Assembly (NCBI GenBank): GCA_032622095.1
Contig: CP136063.1
Location: forward strand, 277,383,426 to 277,447,425
DNA from: Siphonodentalium dalli
Taxonomy: Eukaryota > Mollusca > Scaphopoda > Gadilida > Siphonodentaliidae
Direction: 5' to 3'
Length of the DNA: 64,000 bases
The position numbers and the translations under genes are program-made. The notes under the pieces are model-generated. The model searched no databases. It saw only the letters and a program-made list of their open reading frames with translations, and had not been told where the DNA came from. Each line of letters opens with the position of its first letter. The stretch's first letter is position 1. This document shows, one piece after another, positions 42,979 through 53,693 of this stretch.

Positions 42979-43140
42979 GGAGCGGATAGCTCAGTTGGTT
43001 TGTGGGCCGACCTCTGAGCTACACCCTCGACACGGTCGAGGGTTCAAATCCGACAAAATATCGGTCGGACTTTGTGTCGCCATCTGCATTCCCAGTACCA
43101 CGGGCATCACAAATCAATCATCGATGCCACGATCAGTGAT
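42979..43140 (+). repeat. tRNA-derived SINE head
   Basis: From 42979 the sequence has tRNA architecture: a 7-base acceptor strand GGAGCGG, box A TAGCTCAGTTGG (42987-42998) and box B GGTTCAAATCC (43041-43051), with a CCCTCGACACGGTCGAGGG T-arm. The 3' acceptor strand (CGACAAA) does not pair with GGAGCGG and there is no intact anticodon stem, so this is a SINE-type pseudogene and not a working tRNA. The downstream body may extend to about 43170. The pol III promoter boxes look intact. Confidence 0.75.
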
Positions 43141-43476
43141 CTGAGAAAGATTCCAGAAGCCAAAGAGTCTCAGACAAAATTTGAAAAAATGCGTACTGGA
43201 CTAATTTCGTACCTCTGCTCCTCTCGGGATGACACTACACTTGGCACACCGTCGGATCGGGAGCCGATGCTAATGGCTGTCCCGTGGGCAACAAGTTTTT
43301 TTGCCGAACCCGTGACTTCTTCGCCACGGTAGGCGAAGAAGTCACGGGTTCGGCAGGCGAAGAATTAGTCACGGGTTCGGCAAAAAAACTTCCTGGAAAA
43401 ATTATGGATCTACTCGATCCCGTCATGTAAAAGCCAGCCTTGGTCACTAGGACGTAACAACTACAGATACAGAGAC

Positions 43477-46400
43477 AGTAATGTCCAAAGTAATTGATCA
43501 CTTAATCACATCAAATTTGTGTGTATTTTTGGGACATGACAATCTGCGGAATGGGATGGAATATGGAATAGAACGACAATCTGCGGAACAGAATTTCAAA
43601 TTGCGTGGAACGGCCGATATCTCGGGGAATACAGGGCGTAGGGCGCTCATGTTGGTGTCTAACGAAAGGCCCACATTCGCCCTATCCACACATATTAACC
43701 CCGCCACTGACCGGACACCAGAAGTTGCATTATTTGATCGAAAACTGACCTAACATGGGGTGAAATTTGGGATAGCATGGCAATCTGCGGAACGGAATTT
43801 CAAATTGCGTGGAACGGCCGATATCTCGAGGAATACAGGGCGTAGGGCGCTCATTTTGGTGTCTAACGAAAGGCCGATATTCGCCCTATCCAAACATATT
43901 AACCCCGCCACTGAACGGACACCGGAAGTTGCATTATTCGGTCGAAAACTGACCTAACATAAAATGCCACAAACACGAAAAACTGCGTTCGACATTAATG
44001 TTTAGAATTTAGATTTCTCGACGAATACGCTAGCAAACACCAAGTTTTAGGTATCAAATAACGCAGTGGAATACTGTGCACTCGTTTTTATCTACAATAT
44101 GGCTGTTTTAGTGCGAAAACTGTAATAGCGAAACGCAAACAAGCGCCGATAAAACAGCTAAAAATAGACTCGATGTTTACATTTACACGATCGATTTCAG
44201 CTGGTATATTCAATATAATGGGGCGTATAGTATATCAAAATGTAGGATTAGACACAGGGAATGTATTTTTTTCCAAATGGGTCCACCACGCGGTGAAATT
44301 GTTGCAGAAATTCGCTCCAAAATATTCGCACTTCAGTTGTGACTAAAAGCCCAGATGCCGGAGCCCGGCGACTAAAAGCCAAGTTACAAAATAGATTAAC
44401 TGGTTTGAACGCATGAATATGTCAATGGTCAGACTGTTGGAAATAATACCCAATTTTTTTTATAGACTTATATAAACACTTACGTGTGAAACTCGAATTT
44501 TAATTAAATCCATGATTGTGTAGTCTCTCGTATATCACGAACACTGCGCGCACACATTTTATTGGAATACATGCCATCTTTGCCTTGTGTTTTGTTTAGT
44601 TTAGTTTTTTTGGCGACCAAAGATGAGATGTGTTCGCACCACACTGTGCTAAGGCCAATGAAATCACTGAATTTCAGATTATCAGCATAACCGCATTATT
44701 TCATTAGTATCTGAAGCAAATTAATGAACACCATAAACAATAGAAAATTAACACAGCTCTTCGTGCGGGATAATCTTTAAAGCCAGTGACACCTCAGTCA
44801 TCCTGACAGACTGTACAAACATAATGATAATGGGGCATTATGCATCATGAATATTTTTGTTAATTGGAATTGTCAAATCTAACATGCATGTTGTGGCTTC
44901 TAAGTAAACAAATTACCAGTTTTTTTAAATGGAGGCATGATGTTAAAGGACTCTTAGTTGCAATTAAGACCCTCGCAATAAATGCTTCAACAAACGCTCT
45001 TTATTGACTACCCTATACATGTTCTATGTATACTATAGGGCGACTGTATATACACAGACGGTATAGATAACTTTTAAGAGTGTTAACAATATTTTATTAG
45101 AACGAAAAAACAGAACGTCACATTTACAATGTATACATAGAAAAATAACAAATAGTTCAAATGACGATATGATAACAATCAATAAGCCTATTTTATAAAA
45201 ACTATATTTAAATCAAATACACGACATCGTTCTTGTAGAGCGACATGCATTGACAACACTGGGCATAAAATCCAAATATGCTTTGTTAAATTTTATTAAA
45301 TGAAATCAGTGATGACCTTGGCATATTGATGCACTTAAAACTGATTGTATTTACTAATTTTATTTACTTTATTGATACACGCTACCAGCATATAACAATT
45401 ATCTAGTTTCATTATATCACATCTTCTGAGTGCTGAGACATATTTGATTTCTAATTCCGTTTCTATGTTGGACACTACCATAATTTAAAATTTCGACTAT
45501 ATACATGTATGCTTGTATGCACCATTTACCACACATGTTTTCCTTCCTGTTTCATTGTTTTTCCTACCTACTCCATTATCTTCTCAATCACACCCAACCC
45601 TTCTCAACCCCGCACTCGCTTAACCTACTTCACAAAAAACCTGAGAAAACATAACTATATTCAAATCCCCGCTTTCTTTACCATGCAGCTGTCTCTATTG
45701 ACACTCGGGGTAACATTTCTAGAGGAAAGGATTTTTATAAAAGCCATAGGCTTATTGCTTGTTATCATATCGCCATTTGAACTATTTGTTATTTTTCTAT
45801 GTATACATTGTAAATGTGACGTTCTGTTTTTTCGTTCTAATAAAATATTGTTAACACTCTTAAAAGTTATCTATACCGTCTGTGTATATACAGTCGCCCT
45901 ATAGTATACATAGAACATGTATAGGGTAGTCAATAAAGAGCGTTTGTTGAAGCATTTATTGCGAGGGTCTTAATTGCAACTAAGAGTCCTTTAACATCAT
46001 GCCTCCATTTAAAAAAACTGGTAATTTGTTTACTTAGAAGCCACAACATGCATGTTAGATTTGACAATTCCAATTAACAAATATATTCATGATGCATAAT
46101 GCCCCATTATCATTATGTTTGTACAGTCTGTCAGGATGACTGAGGTGTCACTGGCTTTAAAGATTATCCCGCACGAAGAGCTGTGTTAATTTTCTATTGT
46201 TTATGGTGTTCATTAATTTGCTTCAGATACTAATGAAATAATGCGGTTATGCTGATAATCTGAAATTCAGTGATTTCATTGGCCTTAGCACAGTGTGGTG
46301 CGAACACATCTCATCTTTGGTCGCCAAAAAAACTAAACTAAACAAAACACAAGGCAAAGATGGCATGTATCCCAATAAAATGTGTGCGCGCAGTGTTCGT

Positions 46401-47491
46401 GATATACGAGAGACTACACAATCATGGATTTAATTAAAATTCGAGTTTCACACGTAAGTGTTTATATAAGTCTATAAAAAAAATTGGGTATTATTTCCAA
46501 CAGTCTGACCATTGACATATTCATGCGTTCAAACCAGTTAATCTATTTTGTAACTTGGCTTTTAGTCGCCGGGCTCCAGCATCTGGGCTTTTAGTCACAA
46601 CTGAAGTGCGAATATTTTGGAGCGAATTTCTGCAACAATTTCACCGCGTGGTGGACCCATTTGGAAAAAAATACATTCCCTGTGTCTAATCCTACATTTT
46701 GATATACTATACGCCCCATTATATTGAATATACCAGCTGAAATCGATCGTGTAAATGTAAACATCGAGTCTATTTTTAGCTGTTTTATCGGCGCTTGTTT
46801 GCGTTTCGCTATTACAGTTTTCGCACTAAAACAGCCATATTGTAGATAAAAACGAGTGCACAGTATTCCACTGCGTTATTTGATACCTAAAACTTGGTGT
46901 TTGCTAGCGTATTCGTCGAGAAATCTAAATTCTAAACATTAATGTCGAACGCAGTTTTTCGTGTTTGTGGCATTTTATGTTAGGTCAGTTTTCGACCGAA
47001 TAATGCAACTTCCGGTGTCCGTTCAGTGGCGGGGTTAATATGTGTGGATAGGGCGAATATCGGCCTTTCGTTAGACACCAAAATGAGCGCCCTACGCCCT
47101 GTATTCCTCGAGATATCGGCCGTTCCACGCAATTTGAAATTCTGTTCCGCAGATTGCCATGCTATCCCAAATTTCACCCCATGTTAGGTCAGTTTTCGAT
47201 CAAATAATGCAACTTCTGGTGTCCGGTCAGTGGCGGGGTTAATATGTGTGGATAGAGCGAATGTGGGCCTTTCGTTAGACACCAACATGAGCGCCCTACG
47301 CCCTGTATTCCTCGAGATATCGGCCGTTCCACGCAATTTGAAATTCTGTTCCGCAGATTGTCGTTCTATTCCATATTCCATCCCATTCCGCAGATTGTCA
47401 TGTCCCGTATTTTTTCATGATTCTAAATCCTGAAAAATTACCCATAATTATGTTGTGGTTAAAGGGTCAATTACTTTGGGCATTACTGTAA
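43477..47491. mobile_element. 4-kb inverted repeat with family B-like termini
   Basis: The left arm (about 43530-45203) is repeated in reverse at about 45731-47405, about 1.67 kb per arm and nearly identical. The spacer is about 527 bp (45204-45730). Outer ends CAGTAATGTCCAAAGTAATT and AATTACTTTGGGCATTACTG are family B-type termini. Each arm holds a roughly 205-bp direct duplication (CAATCTGCGGAAC...GAAAACTGACCTAACAT) near its outer end. No transposase was recognised in arm or spacer; a 131-codon frame (45509-45904) runs from spacer into arm and is hydrophobic and low-complexity. It is either a very large foldback transposon or a palindrome formed by inverted duplication of one. Confidence 0.85.
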
Positions 47492-47890
47492 CCAATATAA
47501 GGATTTGAGGTTTAATGATAACTCAATCATCATACAGTAATGTTCAAAACAATTGACCACTTGACCACAGCAGAATAATGGGTAATTTGTCAGGATAGTA
47601 AATGCTGAAAAAATACCCATAATTCTGCTGTGGTTAAGTGGTAAATTACTTTGGGCATTACTGTAACCAATATAAGGATTTGAGGTTCAATTATAACTCT
47701 ATCCTCATACAGTAATGTTCAAAGTAATTGACCACAGCAAAATTATTGGTAAATTTTCAGGATTTCAAATCCTGAAAAATTACCAATAATTCTGATGTGG
47801 TTAAGTGGTCAATTACTTTGGGCATTACTGTAACCAATACAAGGATGTGAGGTTTAATGAGAACTCCATCCACATAACTAATAATTATGT
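47411..47890. repeat. Tandem run of short family B palindromes
   Basis: Two short palindromes (47533-47665 and 47708-47832), with termini TACAGTAATGTTCAAA and TTTGGGCATTACTGTA, alternate with a direct repeat (AACCAATATAAGGATTTGAG...ACTCAATCATCA). The right end of the 4-kb element is the first member of the run. The same flank motif (GATGTGAGGTTTAACTCC) occurs at about 42948, left of the 4-kb element. Confidence 0.75.
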
Positions 47891-49780
47891 GTGAAAATTA
47901 AAACAAAATAAATTCCATGATGGCGTCCAATATGGACTGCCTAATTCTGCTCCAAAACATGTATATTGAATATATGGATGTTTATTGGGGGAAACCGATT
48001 ATTTCAATGATATTTTCATTAACTTGGATCCAAAACCCGACTTACGGGATCGTGCGACTGTATCTTAAGCATATGTGCATATTTAATGAGCCAACAATTG
48101 GAATCCCAACAGAGAAGATTGGCGTGGGTCCCTTGTGCGATCTGTCCATCGAAAACTATTTAGACATCTCAAGACACGTAAGAACCAATAACTTAATATA
48201 CAGAATAGATACATCTATTGCCTGAGTGACTAATATTTATATTTGTTACAATGAGGTCAAATAGTTGCGAAGCCAGCACCACAATTCTTTCCCTCCATAG
48301 TAAATCTTAAAACAACTTCTAAAGAATGATTAATTCTTCTTATATTTGGTATGAAGCGTCCTTGGTTAACTGGAGTTCAGATTTGTTAACATCACGTCAC
48401 CAAGTTAATTACTTGCGAAGCCACAGCCATAACTATTTCCCTCCATAGTAATTCTCAAAACAACTTAAGAACAATTGACCAGGTCAGTCGCGCAATTATT
48501 GGAAGAGCCACGGTCAATAATTTTTTTTAACCAAATGTTACATTTAAATTATTGCTTTATTTAAACAAAAACAAATAATTAAATGAGAAAATTAACTTTT
48601 ACTACTTGCTAAATTTTATCTTTTATTATTTCATTTAAATTTTAGTATTTACAGTATACTATGCCCAAATCTTTATAATCTGTTGAGTGACCCCACAGTC
48701 GTTTACTTTGTTAGTAATAATTTGAAGGATTACTTTTTTAAACGCAATTGTTATCAAAATATTTTATGTATTTTTTATAATTTCTATTTATAATCTTGGT
48801 GGCGTTACCATTTCTGACTATGGTTTTCTTGTTTACAATCGTTGGCGGTTTAGAGAAGTTTGCGTCGCTTGCGCCTCGCGACCAGTGACTGGATGATGTC
48901 TGCAGTCAGTTTATATTTGGAGATTTTGTTGTTAACAAATGCTGCTGGTAATAGGTTAAATTCTGCTATGGTTCTGGGGAAGAAAGAATAGTAGTGGGCG
49001 TCTATGTTGGAAGATATTTTGTGGAATTTTAGCTTCTGTTCATCATTGTATCTTGTAGTACCGGTAGTGGTTTTAGGGATTAGGAGTTTATTTGGGTATG
49101 CTAAGAGTTACTTGTTGATTATCTTGGCGAATACAGTAGTCTGGTTTGAATTCGGCGTATCCTCTTCAGGGATGGGTCCATTACTTTGCAATGTAATGCA
49201 TTACCATTATCATCACTTTAAAAAGTAATGCGTTACATTTCCATTACATCTAGATGGTTTGGATAAATTATGACAATCTGAATACTTATGTGACCTTTAT
49301 GAAATCCACTAAGTCCTATTAATCGACCTCAGTTGATATCACTCCAAACTCGGCGGATAACCCACTAAACTCGGCTGATATCACTTGTGACGTCATCGAG
49401 CGAAGCGTAGTGGTTACTAGTCTTGATTGACAGCCGTCTTGTTCCAATCTAAAGTGTATGCTTGGAGTCAGGTAAGCCCTGGTTAAGTGGTTACATCCAA
49501 CGTAACATCCATTCGGGGTGCAGTCATAGTGCTAGGCCGATATAACGACATTTTCATAATTAATGGAGTTGAAGTAATGTCGTTTCATGATGTGTTTCAT
49601 GTGATTTCTAACTGGTATTTACTCCGTAATTTAAATGAAAATCGTGAATATCTACTCGGACATATAACGTGCGTTACGATAAGGGGTACTGCATGCTCAT
49701 TAACTTATTATAAACAGATTTAAGGGGTAGGCCAACTTCATATGTATCTCCTTATTACCTTATTCAATTCAATTCAATTC
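47891..49780. other. No gene recognised
   Basis: AT-rich sequence. A roughly 140-bp direct duplication (TTGCGAAGCCA...TTTCCCTCCATAGTAA) sits at about 48262 and 48413. A 102-codon frame at 47917-48225 (with NPTYGIVRLYLKHMCI) has no splice or homology support that I can see. Motif AATGCATTACCATTA/TAATGCGTTACATT occurs near 49194-49240. Confidence 0.4.
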
Positions 49781-50139
49781 TTTTATTGGATATAACAATA
49801 TAATAATCGTCGTGTATCCAAATATATAACAATATAATAAAACTGTCGACTAATGACAGGTAATCAAACAAAAACAAAAACGAATAATTATTTTATCATA
49901 AATGACTAATACATCTATAACATGTATATGTAGCCACAAGTACATGTGATATATCTGAATTGAGATAATTATGAAAGTAGTTGTATGGCTTCGGATCGAA
50001 TTACTGATATTTAATAATAGTAATGGAAAATTGAAAAGTTGATGACTTGAAAGTTGATGACTTGGTATTACGTGTTGAATAAGCTTAAAAATAGTCTGTT
50101 GCCATATTTTGTAAAAAGCTATTGATGAATATTAGTTAT

Positions 50140-50478
50140 TTCAAATAATTTTTTCTCTTGTCCATTGATTCTTTTATATACCTACAAATCTCTCTTGTGG
50201 CTGTGAGAGTATAGGGGTTTAGAATATTGCTGACATCCAATAATTCAGTTATGCTAAAAATATTGAATTTATTTCTTATTTCATTATAAAGAGGGCATTT
50301 ATATAAGAAATGCATTTCATCTTCAATATTAGTTGGACAAAAGTTACAGAATCTCTGGGATGCTTGGATAATTGGTCTTTAATATCTTCCAGTTTCAATA
50401 TGGAGTGAATGGGCACTTACTCTCAGTTTTGTTAGTTCCTTTCTATATTCTTTTGGTATATTAAATTCTAGATACTTT
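50140..50478 (-). pseudogene. Non-LTR retrotransposon RT C-terminal fragment
   Basis: The minus strand reads KYLEFNIPKEYRKELTKLRV, SAHSLHIETGRY, a TAA stop, RPIIQASQRFCNFC, NIEDEMHFLYKCPLYNEIR. This is the conserved tail of many LINE reverse-transcriptase proteins: L-(T/S)-x-LR(I/V)-S-x-H-x-L-x-IE-x-GR(Y/H), then C-x2-C and IEDE-x-H-F(L)-x(2)-CP-x-Y. Only this end is present and it has an in-frame stop, so it is a 5'-truncated, dead copy. Confidence 0.75.
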
Positions 50479-50509
50479 TTTAAATTGTAGCTTTGTATTA
50501 TTATGATCA

Positions 50510-50755
50510 GATAAAGGGTAGACCAACCACATTCGTGTCTCCTCTTAACTTATTATGATCAGTAACTCATTATGATGCGATAATAAGGTGTATTGCATGC
50601 GAATCTTCTCATTAACTTATTATGATCAGATAATTAAAGGGAACTGCGTGCGTATTCCAATCACTAACTTATTATGATGCGATAAGGTGTACTGCATGTG
50701 AATCTTCTCATTAACTTATTATGAACAGATAAGATGTAGGCCTAGCTAATACGAA
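50510..50755. repeat. Short repeats of 'AACTTATTATGATCAGATAA'
   Basis: Five units of about 40-60 bp contain CTTATTATGA(T/A)CAGAT(A) with GCGATAA, GTGTACTGCATG(C/T)GAATC. A related unit is near 49700-49760. It lies between the retrotransposon relic and the MITE end, and is repeated at 54179-54424. Confidence 0.6.
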
Positions 50756-50845
50756 CATATATATGGAAGACTCATATATAAGAGAATCCACTGGTACAGT
50801 TACAAAGTTACACCAGCGCAGCTCCCATGATGAGAGGGTTCATGC
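50752..50845. mobile_element. Right half of a hairpin-module MITE, seed of the satellite
   Basis: CTCATATATAAGAGAATCCA, CTGGTACAG, TACACCAGCGCAGCTCCCATGATG matches the right halves of the MITEs at 14968-15196 and 18115-18383 (CACTGGCACAGG...GCACCAGC...CAGCTCCC(A/G)TCATGA). In those elements the end continues GAAAGGGTTAA; here it continues directly as repeated CATGATGAGAGGGTT units. The duplicated copy is at 54421-54514. Confidence 0.85.
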
Positions 50846-53693
50846 TGAGAGGGTTCATGATGTGAGAGTCCACGAGAGAGGGTCCACGCCTAAACTGACA
50901 ACGTCGTGATATGACCTAGCAGCTTGATGATGAGAGGGTCCACGATGAGAGGGTCCACGATGAGAGGGTCCACGATGAGAGGGTCCATGATGAGAGGGTC
51001 CATGATGAGAGGGTTCATGATGAGAGGGTCCACGATGAGAGGGTCCACGATGAGAGGGTCCACGATGAGAGGGTCCATGATGAGAGGGTTCATGATGAGA
51101 GGGTCCATGATGAGAGGGTCCACGATGAGAGGGTCCACGATGAGAGGGTCCATGATGAGAGGGTTCACAATGAGAGGGTCCATGATGAGAGGGTCCATGA
51201 TGAGAGGATTCATGATGAGAGGGTCCACGATGAGAGGGTCCACGATGAGAGGGTCCATGATGAGAGGGTTCATGATGAGAGGGTTCACGATGAGAGGGTC
51301 CATGATGAGAGGGTCCATGATGAGAGGATTCATGATGAGAGGGTCCATGATGAGAGGGTCCATGATGAGAGGATTCATGATGAGAGGGTCCACGATGAGA
51401 GGGTCCACGATGAGAGGGTCCATGATGAGAGGGTTCATGATGAGAGGGTTCACGATGAGAGGGTCCATGATGAGAGGGTCCATGATGAGAGGATTCATGA
51501 TGAGAGGGTTCATGATGAGAGGGTTCACGATGAGAGGGTCCATGATGAGAGGGTTCATGATGAGAGGGTCCATGATGAGAGGGTCCATGATGAGAGGGTC
51601 CATGATGAGAGGGTTCATGATGAGAGGGTTCATGATGAGAGGATCCATGATGAGAGGGTCCATGATGAGAGGGTCCATGATGAGAGGGTCCATGATGAGA
51701 GGGTCCTTGATGAGAGGGTTCATGATGAGAGGGTTCATGATGAGAGGGTTCACGACGAGAGGGTCCATGATGAGAGGGTCCATGATGAGAGGGTCCATGA
51801 TGAGAGGGTTCATGATGAGAGGGTTCATGATGAGAGGGTTCATGATGAGAGGGTTCATGATGAGAGGATCCATGATGAGAGGGTCCATGATGAGAGGGTC
51901 CATGATGAGAGGGTCCATGATGAGAGGGTCCTTGATGAGAGGGTTCATGATGAGAGGGTCCATGATGAGAGGGTCCATTATGAGAGGGTTCATGATGAGA
52001 GGGTCCGTGATGAGAGGGTCCATGATGAGAGGGTTCATGATGAGAGGGTCCATGATGAGAGGGTCCATGATGAGAGGGTTCATGATGAGAGGGTCCACGA
52101 TGAGAGGGTCCACGATGAGAGGGTCCATGATGAGAGGATCCATGATGAGAGGGTTCATGATGAGAGGGTCCATGATGAGAGGGTCCATGATGAGAGGGTC
52201 CGAGAGGGTCCATGATGAGAGGGTCCACGATGAGAGGGATCATGATGAGAGGGTCCATGATGAGAGGGTCCACGATGAGAGGGTTCATGATGAGAGGGTT
52301 CATGATGAGAGGGTTCATGATGAGAGGGTCCACGATGAGAGGGTCCACGATGAGAGGGTCCATGATGAGAGGGTCCATGATGAGAGGGTCCATTATGAGA
52401 GGGTTCATGATGAGAGGGTCCATGATGAGAGGGTCCACGATGAGAGGGTTCATGATGAGAGGGTCCATGATGAGAGGGTCCACGATGAGAGGGTTCATGA
52501 TGAGAGGGTTCATGATGAGATGGTCCACGATGAGAGGGTTCATGATGAGTGGGTCCATGATGAGAGGGTTCATGATGAGAGGGTCCATGATGAGAGGGTC
52601 CGAGAGGGTCCATGATGAGAGGGTTCATGATGAGAGGGTTCATGATGAGAGGGTTCATGATGAGATGGTCCACGATGAGAGGGTTCATGATGAGAGGGTT
52701 CATGATGAGAGGGTCCATGATGAGAGGGTCCATGATGAGAGGGTCCGAGAGGGTCCATGATGAGAGGGTCCATGATGAGAGGGTCCATGATGAGAGGGTC
52801 CATGATGAGAGGGTCCACGATGAGAGGGTCCATGATGAGAGGGTCCACGATGAAAGGGTTCATGATGAGAGGGTCCATGATGAGAGGGTCCATGATGAGA
52901 GGGTCCACGATGATAGGGTTCACGATGAGAGGGTCCATGATGAGAGGGTCCATGATGAGAGGGTCCATGATGAGAGGGTCCATGATGAGAGGGTCCATGA
53001 TGAGATGGTCCACGATGAGAGGGATCATGATGAGAGGGTTCATGAAGAGAGGGTTCATGATGAGATGGTCCACGATGAGAGGGTTCATGATGAGAGGGTC
53101 CATGATGAGAGGGTTCATGATGAGATGGTCCATGATGAGATGGTCCATGATGAGAGGGTCCATGATGAGAGGGTCCATGATGAGAGGGTCCACGATGAGA
53201 GGGTCCATGATGAGAGGGTCCATGATGAGAGGATCCGAGAGGGTCTATGCTGAGAGGGTCCGAGAGGGTCTATGATGAGAGGGTCCATGATGAGAGGGTC
53301 CATGATGAGAGGGTCCATGCTGAGACGGTCCATGCTGAGAGGGTCCGTCCACGATGAGAGGGTCCGTCCACGATGAGAGGGTCCATGATGAGATGGTCCA
53401 CGATGAGAGGGTTCATGATGAGAGGGTTCATGATGAGAGGGTTCACGATGAGATGGTCCACGATGAGAGGGTTCATGATGAGAGGGTCCATGATGAGAGG
53501 GTTCATGATGAGATGGTCCATGATGAGAGGGTCCATGCTGAGAGGGTCCGGGAGGGTCCATGATGAGAGGGTTCGTCCACGATGAGATGAGAGGGTCCAT
53601 GATGAGAGGGTCCATGATGAGAGGGTCCACGATGATAGGGTTCATGATGAGAGGGTCCATGATGAGAGGGTCCATGATGAGAGGGTCCGAGAG
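50826..53693. repeat. 15-bp satellite array, block 1
   Basis: The basic unit is CATGATGAGAGGGTC (15 bp), with common variants CACGATGAGAGGGTC, CATGATGAGAGGGTT and GATGGTC. Irregular 10-bp-shortened units read GGTCCGAGAGGGTCC. It contains no stop in five of six frames, giving long MMRGS, HDERV, DPLIM, PSHHG and WTLSS frames on both strands. A small non-repeat insert (CGCCTAAACTGACAACGTCG...GCAGCTT) lies at about 50888-50925. Confidence 0.97.

Larger units (their letters stand above)
50025..53693. repeat. 3.67-kb unit, first copy of a tandem duplication
   Basis: Sequence from GGAAAATTGAAAAGTTGATG at 50025 reappears at 53694, offset 3669 bp. The unit consists of about 800 bp of ordinary sequence (retrotransposon relic, a TTATTATGATCAG repeat and a MITE end) followed by the 15-bp satellite. 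The second copy runs from 53694 to about 57360 and differs by isolated substitutions and at least one 15-bp unit. The junction GAGAGG|GAAAATTG falls inside a satellite unit. Confidence 0.9.

Noticed and set aside
42979-43060. Functional tRNA gene
   Set aside because: Boxes A and B are good, but the acceptor strands do not pair and no clean anticodon arm is seen. It fits a tRNA-derived SINE better.
45509-45904. 131-codon hydrophobic frame in the spacer of the 4-kb palindrome
   Set aside because: It crosses from spacer into an arm, is low-complexity and AT-driven, and resembles no transposase that I recognise.
50855-52588. Open frame of 577 codons on the minus strand (and 563 codons on the plus strand)
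   Set aside because: It is a translation of the 15-bp satellite, with simultaneous open frames on both strands and no splice, promoter or codon signal. The same holds for all frames between 50826 and 64000.
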